NCBI GenBank assembly: GCA_042408535.1
Contig: JBHORA010000110.1
Location: 1-9,969 of the forward strand
Origin: BPIH01 sp042408535
GTDB lineage: Bacteria; Chloroflexota; Limnocylindria; Limnocylindrales; CSP1-4
Reading direction: 5' to 3'
Length of the DNA stretch: 9,969 nucleotides
Position numbers and translations under genes: made by a program. The notes under the pieces are model-generated. The model worked only from the letters and a program-made list of their open reading frames with translations. It ran no database searches and was not told the DNA's origin. Every line of letters starts with the position of its first letter. Position 1 is the first letter of the stretch. Shown here one piece after another: positions 5,384-9,969 of the stretch.

Positions 5384-6481
5384 GCGCTCTGGGAGATCGT
5401 CCCCACCTTGGCCTCGGCACCACGCCGGCCGCGCGCGACCCGGTCGGAGGGGCCGCTCTCGACACGGCTCGGGCGGCAACTCAGAGGGGACCGGGACCGG
5501 ACCCGGCACCGGGGTTCGCCCCGGACGCAGCTCTGAACGCAGCCCCGGACACAGCTCAGGTGGCGGTGCTCGCCGCCGAGATCCGAGCCCTGGCGGCGGC
5601 GAAGGACGCCCTCATCCTCGCCCACCATTACCAGCGCCCCGAGGTCCAGGACGTAGCCGACTACGTCGGCGACTCCCTCGGCCTCGCCCGTCGGGCGGCG
5701 GCCTCCGGCGCCCCGGTCATCGTCTTCTGCGGGGTCCACTTCATGGCCGAGACGGCGGCGATCCTCTGCCCCGAGGCGACGGTCATCCTGCCCGACCTCG
5801 AGGCCGGCTGCTCCCTCGCCGCCTCGGTCGACGCCGCTGCGGTCCGGGCCTGGAAGGCCGAGCACCCCGACGCCGTCGTCGTCAGTTACGTGAACACGAG
5901 TGCCGAGGTGAAGGCCGAGGCCGACTACTGCTGCACCTCGAGCAACGCCCGGGCGGTCATCGAGGCGATCCCGCCACCGGGAGATCCTCTTCCTGCCCGA
6001 CCTCTTCCTCGGGCTCTGGCTCGAGCGGGTGACCGGGCGGCGCCTCCACCTCTGGCCGGGGGAGTGCCACGTTCACGCCGGGATCCGCCCCGAGGACGTC
6101 GAGCGGGTGACGGCGGGCGATCCTGAGGCTGCCCTCCTCGTCCACCCCGAATGCGGCTGCACGAGCCAGGCGATGGCCTTCGCCAACGAGCGGACCCACG
6201 TCCTCTCGACCCAGGGCATGATCGAATTCGCCCGCCGAACGGGCGCCCGCCGACTCCACGTCGCGACGGAGGTCGGGATCCTCTACGGGCTCCGTCGGGC
6301 GGCCCCGGAAACGGAGTTCGTCCCGATCCGGGAGGACGCGGTCTGCGGCTACATGAAGCGGATCACCCTCTCGAAGGTGCGCGACGCCCTCCGGGACGGC
6401 GGTCCGGTCGTTCGGGTGGCGCCCGAGGTCGCCGCCCGGGCCCGGCTCGCCATCGAGCGGATGGTCGCCATCGGCGGTTGA
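5380..6481 (+). pseudogene. nadA: Quinolinate synthase (NadA), interrupted by a frameshift
   Basis: NadA condenses iminoaspartate with dihydroxyacetone phosphate to quinolinate using a [4Fe-4S] cluster. The 5' part reads from GTG 5380 (GTGA overlap with nadC; GGAGG at 5368-5372) and contains ILAHHYQRPEVQD (79-91), VIVFCGVHFMAETAAILCPE (113-132), ILPDLEAGCSLA and SYVNTSAEVKAEADYCCTSS (169-188). Homology leaves this frame at about 5971-5980, and the frame stops at 6126. The family sequence resumes in the +1 frame from about 5981 as EILFLPDLFLGLWLERVTGR and runs to the TGA at 6481, with WPGECHVHAGI, HPECGCTSQAM, ATEVGILYGL and EDAVCGYMKRITL. The three expected cluster cysteines are all conserved, at codons 5728, 6065 and 6344, but split between frames, so neither piece could hold the cluster. 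With two bases restored, the protein would have 367 residues. Residues 1-60 are a low-complexity Ala/Pro/Gly extension. An assembly error is as likely as real decay. Confidence 0.9.
5971..5980 (+). other. nadA: Frameshift site in nadA
   Basis: The codon line ATC CCG is followed by ccgccaccgg and then GAG ATC CTC TTC in the shifted frame. NadA proteins commonly read IP-x-(D/E)-R-E-I-L here. Ten bases where nine or twelve are expected means one extra or two missing bases; loss of CG from CCG CCC GAC CGG explains it simply. There is no recognisable slippery heptamer. Confidence 0.75.
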
Positions 6482-6520
6482 GGTCGCGCAGCCGTTCCCT
6501 TGGGTTGTCCGGCCTTGGCC

Positions 6521-6720
6521 GTGCCACCCAGGCCGAACAGTACGCGCCTCCGCCGCCCCTGCGCCCGGGATGGTGACACCCAGGCCGACCAGAACGCCCT
6601 TCCCGACCCCGTCGGCCGCCCAGATGCCACCCAGGCCGAACAGTACGCGCCTCCGCCGCCCCTCCGGCTCCGAACGTGCCACCCTCGCCGAACAGAACGC
6701 CGCTCCGAGCTTCAGGGCGT
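6521..6720 (+). repeat. Repeat array A: four about 51-base units on the + strand
   Basis: The 20-base cores are GTGCCACCCAGGCCGAACAG (6521-6540), GTGACACCCAGGCCGACCAG (6573-6592), ATGCCACCCAGGCCGAACAG (6624-6643) and GTGCCACCCTCGCCGAACAG (6676-6695). Starts are 52, 51 and 52 bases apart, each core being followed by a variable tail of about 31 bases. Units 1 and 3 share a perfect 39-base match (6522-6560 and 6625-6663), which suggests that a two-unit block was duplicated fairly recently. Confidence 0.9.
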
Positions 6721-6725
6721 TCGTG

Positions 6726-6950
6726 TTGTTCGCCCACAGCGTCATCTGCGGCCCGCGAACCCTCCCGACCCACGAAGTGTTCGGCCTGGCCGTCATCTGC
6801 CGCCTGCCGGGCCCTCCGACCCTCGAGATGTTCGCCCACGGTGTCACCGAAAGCGGACGAACCGTCCCGACCCGCGACGTGTTCGCCCGCGCCGTCACCG
6901 GCCGCTCCCGGAGGGCGATCGAGCCGCGACATGTTCGCCCAGAGCCCCCG
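6726..6950 (-). repeat. Repeat array B: five about 51-base units of the same family on the - strand
   Basis: On the + strand the cores begin at 6726 (TTGTTCGCCCACAGCGTCAT), 6777 (GTGTTCGGCCTGGCCGTCAT), 6828 (ATGTTCGCCCACGGTGTCAC), 6879 (GTGTTCGCCCGCGCCGTCAC) and 6931 (ATGTTCGCCCAGAGCCCCCG), spaced 51, 51, 51 and 52 bases. Reverse-complemented, the 6777 core is ATGACGGCCAGGCCGAACAC, identical at 16 of 20 positions to the array A core at 6624; the 6828 core matches the core at 6573 at 15 of 20. The spacing across the junction (6676 to 6726) is 50, so the period continues through the inversion. Confidence 0.85.
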
Positions 6951-7010
6951 TGGCGACCGTAGGCGGGGCGTGGCAGACTAGGTGGACCTACCCTCGGCTC
7001 GACAGGCGGA

Positions 7011-7020
7011 CGGGAGAGGA
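7011..7020 (+). promoter_or_regulatory. Ribosome binding site deciding the GH15 start
   Basis: The purine run GGGAGAGGA lies 3-11 bases before ATG 7024, with GGGAG at 7012-7016 spaced 7 bases away. The in-frame GTG at 6982 has no such site, so ATG 7024 is preferred. Confidence 0.6.
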
Positions 7021-7023
7021 TCG

Positions 7024-9015
7024 ATGGCCACGCGGACCCGGCCTGTACCCAACGGAAGACGGGCAACCCCGGCGTACCCGACCCCCGCTGCGTCACCCCC
7101 ACAGGCCGAACCGGACCCCGGATCCCGTGCCGGAACCCGATCCCGGCCCCTCCGCCCCATCACCCGCTCGCCCTTCCCCGCGATCGGCGACTACGGCTTC
7201 CTCTCCGACTGCGAGGTCGGGGCCCTCGTCGCCCCGAGCGGCAACGTCGAGTGGCTCTGCGTCCCCCGCTTCGACGCACCGAGCATCTTCGGGGCGATCC
7301 TCGACCGTGGCGGGGGTGGCTTCCGGCTCGGCCCTGCCGACGTCCGCGTGCCCGCCGCCCGTCGCTACCTCCCCGGCACGATGGTCCTCGAGACGAGCTG
7401 GGGAACCCCGACGGGCTGGATCATCGTCCGCGACCTCCTCCTCATCGGCCCCTGGCGGGACGACGGCCGCCACCCCGACCACCGCCGCGCTCCGACCGAC
7501 TACGACGCCGAGCACATCCTCCTCCGAATGGTCCGCTGCGTCACGGGCCAGGTCCAGCTGGTCTTCGACTGCGAGCCGGTCTTCGACTACGGCCGCCGGC
7601 CCGGCCGCTGGGAGTTCGCAGCGCCGGGCTACCGGGAGGGCGTCTGCAGCGCCGAGGGGATCGACCTTCGCCTCACCCTGACGAGCGACATCAACTTCGG
7701 CTTCGAGGGCTCGAAGGCGATCGGGCGCACCCTCCTGAAGGAAGGGGACGTCCGCTTCGTCGCCCTCGCCTTCGGCGACGTCCCCCCACCCCGGACGGCC
7801 GAGGACGCCTACCGCCGACTCGTCTGGACGGCCCACCACTGGCAGCACTGGCTCGCCCGGGGGCGCTTCCCCGATCACCCCTGGCGGACGTACCTCGAAC
7901 GGTCCGCCCTCACCCTCAAGGGCCTGACCTACGCGCCGACCGGTGCCATCGTCGCCGCCCCGACGACCTCCCTCCCTGAGACGCCCGGGGGCGAACGGAA
8001 CTGGGACTATCGCTACAGCTGGATCCGAGACTCGACCCTCGCCCTCTGGGGGCTCTACCGGCTCGGCTTCGACTGGGAGGCGAACGACTATTTCGCCTTT
8101 CTGGCCGACGTCGCCGGCGGCGAGGCGGACCTCCAGGTCGTCTATCGGATCGGCGGCGAACGGGACCTCGACGAAACGACCCTCGACCACCTTCACGGCT
8201 ACGAGGGCGCCCGACCGGTCCGGATCGGGAACGCCGCCTACCGCCAGCGCCAGCACGATGTGTGGGGGGCGATCCTCGAGTCCTTCCACCTCCACACGAC
8301 CTCCCGGGACAGCCTCGACGAGCGGATCTGGCCGATCCTCGTCCGCCAGGTCGAGGCGGCGGCCCGTCACTGGCGGGAGCCCGACCGCGGGATCTGGGAG
8401 GTGCGGGGCGAGCCTCGCCACTTCACCTCCTCGAAGGTCATGTGCTGGCTCGCCCTCGACCGCGGGGCGCGCCTCGCCCGGCTCCGCGACGAAACCGAGC
8501 TCGCCAACCGCTGGCAGGCGATCGCCGAGGAGATTCGCGCTGACGTCTGCGCGAACGGCGTCGACGAGCGGGGCGTCTTCACCCAGCACTACGACACGAC
8601 CGCCCTCGACGCCTCGGTCCTCCTCGCCGTCCTCGTCGGCTTCCTTCCCCCGGAGGATCCTCGGATTCGGGCGACCGTCCTCGCCATCGCCGACGAGCTG
8701 ACCGAAAACGACTTCGTCCTCCGCTACCGGCCCGAGGAGACCGACGACGGGCTGACCGGCGAGGAGGGCACGTTCACGATCTGCTCGTTCTGGCTCGTCT
8801 CGGCCCTCGTCGCCATCGGTGAGCTCGAGCGAGCCCGTCGGCTCTGCGAGAAGCTCCTCGCCCACGCCAGCCCTCTCGGCCTCTACGGCGAGGAGCTCGA
8901 CCCCCACTCCGGCCGCCACCTCGGGAACTTCCCCCAGGCCTTCACCCACCTCGCCCTCATTCGGGCCGTCATGGACGTCATCGAGGCCGAGGAGGCCGCG
9001 GCCGAGAGTGTTTAG
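7024..9015 (+). CDS. Glycoside hydrolase family 15 protein (glucoamylase/trehalase-like)
   Basis: The 663-residue product has the bacterial GH15 layout: an N-terminal beta-sandwich domain (about 45-270, starting PAIGDYGFLSDCEVGALVAP) and a C-terminal (alpha/alpha)6 barrel (about 290-655). Signatures include ERNWDYRYSWIRDSTLALWG (324-343), DRGIWEVRGEPRHFTSSKVM (the E at 459 is the likely general acid), GEEGTFTICSFWLVSALVAI, and GLYGEELDPHSGRHLGNFPQ, where E623 or E624 is the likely catalytic base. Members hydrolyse alpha-glucosidic bonds by inversion, releasing beta-glucose from alpha-glucans or, in mycobacterial relatives, from trehalose; the sequence alone does not decide between these. There is no signal peptide, so it is probably cytoplasmic and acts on storage or stress sugars. 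The first 45 residues are Pro/Arg-rich and unlikely to be structured. No sugar gene lies next to it, and it stands alone between the repeat arrays and a convergent operon. Confidence 0.93.
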   Translation: MATRTRPVPNGRRATPAYPTPAASPPQAEPDPGSRAGTRSRPLRPITRSPFPAIGDYGFLSDCEVGALVAPSGNVEWLCVPRFDAPSIFGAILDRGGGGFRLGPADVRVPAARRYLPGTMVLETSWGTPTGWIIVRDLLLIGPWRDDGRHPDHRRAPTDYDAEHILLRMVRCVTGQVQLVFDCEPVFDYGRRPGRWEFAAPGYREGVCSAEGIDLRLTLTSDINFGFEGSKAIGRTLLKEGDVRFVALAFGDVPPPRTAEDAYRRLVWTAHHWQHWLARGRFPDHPWRTYLERSALTLKGLTYAPTGAIVAAPTTSLPETPGGERNWDYRYSWIRDSTLALWGLYRLGFDWEANDYFAFLADVAGGEADLQVVYRIGGERDLDETTLDHLHGYEGARPVRIGNAAYRQRQHDVWGAILESFHLHTTSRDSLDERIWPILVRQVEAAARHWREPDRGIWEVRGEPRHFTSSKVMCWLALDRGARLARLRDETELANRWQAIAEEIRADVCANGVDERGVFTQHYDTTALDASVLLAVLVGFLPPEDPRIRATVLAIADELTENDFVLRYRPEETDDGLTGEEGTFTICSFWLVSALVAIGELERARRLCEKLLAHASPLGLYGEELDPHSGRHLGNFPQAFTHLALIRAVMDVIEAEEAAAESV

Positions 9016-9019
9016 GTCT

Positions 9020-9038
9020 CTGCTCTCACCACGAGCAG
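9020..9038 (+). terminator. Weak stem-loop after the GH15 gene, possible terminator
   Basis: CTGCTC and GAGCAG form a perfect 6-base stem around a 7-base loop (TCACCAC), five bases after the TAG of the GH15 gene. Only a short run of three T follows, so intrinsic termination would be weak. It lies in the 114-base gap between two convergent genes, where a terminator is expected. Confidence 0.3.
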
Positions 9039-9129
9039 CGCCTTTGCCGTTCGCCCAGACGTGGGTGCGGCAGCGCTCCCCGGCCCCCGGCTGTCCGATC
9101 GACCAGGACTGGCCTGTCTCCGACGTCCC

Positions 9130-9501
9130 CTACGAGGGGCCTGGTCGGGCCGCCCGCTCGGCGATGACCTCGGCGAGGACGCGGGCCTGGTTGCGCTCCT
9201 CGTCCCGGGCCGAATAAACGAGGGTCAGCGTGCCCGCTCGGGCGATGGCGGCCAGCTCCTCGAGGTCCGCCTCCCGCTCGGGGGCGGCGAGCTCGATCCG
9301 GTACCGACGCCGGAACTCCTCCCAGCGGGCAGGATCGTGGCCGAACCAGCGGCGGAGGTCGTCGCTCGGGGCGAGGTCGCGGGCCCAGCGCTCGATGGCG
9401 AGGTCGTCGCGCGTCAGCCCTCGGGGCCAGACCCGGTCGACGAGGACCCGGTGGCCGTCGGCGGGGTCGGCCGGTTCGTAGGCGCGCTTGATCCGGATCA
9501 T
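9130..9501 (-). CDS. DUF488 (YeaO-like) family protein
   Basis: The 123-residue protein matches the DUF488/YeaO family over its whole length: MIRIKRAYEPADPADGHRVL, then VDRVWPRGLTRDDL (21-34), RWARDLAPSDDLRRWFGHDP (38-57), EFRRRYRIEL (62-71) and GTLTLVYSARDEERNQARVL (90-109). E. coli YeaO has the same order (RILVDRLWPRG, TPSTELRKAF, PLTLLYSAKN). The biochemical role of the family is not established; it is small, soluble and without transmembrane segments. The start could be GTG 9504 or ATG 9501, which sit side by side across the stop of the upstream gene (GTGATGA on the - strand). ATG is chosen because family members begin M-x-I-x-x-K-R-x-Y. The overlap with the acetoacetyl-CoA synthetase gene implies one transcript, although no functional link is obvious. 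Confidence 0.88.
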   Translation of the reverse strand: MIRIKRAYEPADPADGHRVLVDRVWPRGLTRDDLAIERWARDLAPSDDLRRWFGHDPARWEEFRRRYRIELAAPEREADLEELAAIARAGTLTLVYSARDEERNQARVLAEVIAERAARPGPS

Positions 9502-9969
9502 CACTCCGGCGGCCGACCGGGAGCGGTCGCGAGGGTGGCCGGAGCGGGCTGGTCGCCGTCGCCGGTGACCCTGCGCCGGCTCTTGGCGTAGGCGACGAAG
9601 GCGTCGAGGGCGGCCGGGACGGCGAGGGCGTCCCGGGCAGCGACGGTCTCCGGTGCCGCGCCCTGGAGGATCCGCTTGACGGGAACCTCGAGCTTCTTGC
9701 CCGACAGCGTTCGGGGGATCGCCGGGACGGCGACGATCTCGTCGGGGACGTGGCGCGGCGAGAGGTTCCGCCGGAGCTCGTCGGCGATGCGCCCCCGGAG
9801 CTCCTGCCCGAGCTCGAGGCCCGGCCGGAGGACGACGAAGAGGAGGATCTCGCCTGGACCACCCGCCTCGTCCACGAGGTGAACGACGAGGCTGTCGGCG
9901 ATCTCCGGCAAGCCCTCGACGACGGCGTAGAACTCGGCTGTCCCGAGCCGGACCCCGGCCCGCTTGAGC
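9501..9969 (-). CDS. Acetoacetyl-CoA synthetase, C-terminal fragment
   Basis: The last 155 residues are present; the gene continues beyond base 9969. They form the small C-terminal domain of an acyl-CoA synthetase: GVRLGTAEFYAVVEGLPEIA (5-24), DSLVVHLVDEAGGPGEILLF (25-44), then LSPRHVPDEIVAVPAIPRTL (69-88) and SGKKLEVPVKRIL (89-101). K91 in PRTLSGK is the conserved lysine required for adenylation. GVRLGTAEFY, and the VPVKRIL ending where acetyl-CoA synthetases have a different tail, point to acetoacetyl-CoA synthetase, which activates acetoacetate with ATP and CoA in the cytoplasm for ketone-body, polyhydroxyalkanoate or leucine-degradation metabolism. A less specific acyl-CoA synthetase cannot be excluded from this part alone. 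About 30 residues after position 125 form a variable Pro/Ala-rich tail. The stop is shared with the start of the DUF488 gene. Confidence 0.85.
   Translation of the reverse strand, partial: LKRAGVRLGTAEFYAVVEGLPEIADSLVVHLVDEAGGPGEILLFVVLRPGLELGQELRGRIADELRRNLSPRHVPDEIVAVPAIPRTLSGKKLEVPVKRILQGAAPETVAARDALAVPAALDAFVAYAKSRRRVTGDGDQPAPATLATAPGRPPE

Larger units (their letters stand above)
6482..7023. other. Non-coding region between nadA and the GH15 gene, filled by inverted repeat arrays
   Basis: I find no credible gene here. Several ORFs stay open on both strands only because stops are rare at this GC content and because the roughly 51-base period is a multiple of three. Bases 6521-6720 and 6726-6950 hold two arrays of one repeat family in opposite orientation. 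The last 70 bases lead into the ribosome binding site of the GH15 gene. No clear terminator follows nadA. Confidence 0.7.

Noticed and set aside
5964..5990. Programmed ribosomal frameshifting in nadA
   Set aside because: No slippery heptamer, no in-frame stop at the shift point and no clear stimulatory structure; NadA is not known to use frameshifting. A mutation or sequence error is simpler.
6363..6932. Long ORF on the - strand across the repeat arrays (and + strand ORFs at 6500-7681 and 6570-6962)
   Set aside because: They run over the end of nadA or across both array orientations, have no ribosome site or recognisable domain, and stay open because stops are rare at this GC content and the repeat period is about 17 codons.
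6521..6950. Possible CRISPR array (regular spacing near 51 bases, core plus variable part)
   Set aside because: Cores are degenerate, the orientation inverts midway, two of the 'spacers' are identical over most of their length, and no cas gene is present.
9046..9064. Possible tenth copy of the array repeat (GTTCGCCCA at 9049-9057)
   Set aside because: Only nine bases match, the rest of the core is absent, and it is far from the arrays; chance similarity is likely at this base composition.

Overview
This is a very GC-rich bacterial window with long antisense shadow ORFs and strong C/G bias at third codon positions. Short gene overlaps, GTG starts and the gene mix (a GH15 glucoamylase/trehalase-like enzyme, a NiaR-led NAD operon, an acetoacetyl-CoA synthetase) would suit an uncultured high-GC Chloroflexota or actinobacterial-type soil or freshwater lineage. 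That placement is inference; no marker gene here fixes the taxonomy.

Layout. 1-120 (-): the N-terminus of a copper-type heavy-metal protein, most likely a CopA P-type ATPase. It is preceded by a CsoR-like palindrome that overlaps a TATACT -10 box. 345-419 (-): tRNA-Thr(CGT) with a perfect TATAAT box 11 bases upstream. 653-2337 (+): two exported proteins of unknown function, a secreted protein with an internal duplication and then an overlapping lipoprotein that lacks an ordinary start codon. 2426-6481 (+): a compact NAD de novo operon, niaR-nadB-nadC-nadA, every junction overlapping by 4-8 bases. It is driven by a promoter whose TTGACA box lies inside a 22-base inverted repeat, the probable NiaR operator. 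The promoter geometry puts transcription start at or next to the GTG of niaR, which suggests a leaderless mRNA. nadA is frameshifted near 5971-5980, so its first cluster cysteine is in one frame and the other two are in another.

6482-7023 carries no convincing gene. It holds nine degenerate units with a very regular spacing of about 51 bases: four on the + strand (6521-6720) followed by five of the same family on the - strand (6726-6950), so the region is a large inverted pair of repeat arrays. This is the strongest unexplained structure in the window. It resembles multiple protein-binding sites at the ends of a mobile element, but no transposase is present.

7024-9015 (+): a complete cytoplasmic GH15 enzyme. 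9130-9969 (-): a DUF488/YeaO-family protein overlapping the C-terminal end of an acetoacetyl-CoA synthetase that runs off the window.

Functionally, the centre of the window makes quinolinate from aspartate (NadB, NadA) and converts it to nicotinate mononucleotide (NadC), probably repressed by NiaR when niacin is available. If the nadA frameshift is real, the pathway is broken at its second step; if it is a sequencing or assembly error, the operon is a complete de novo module.
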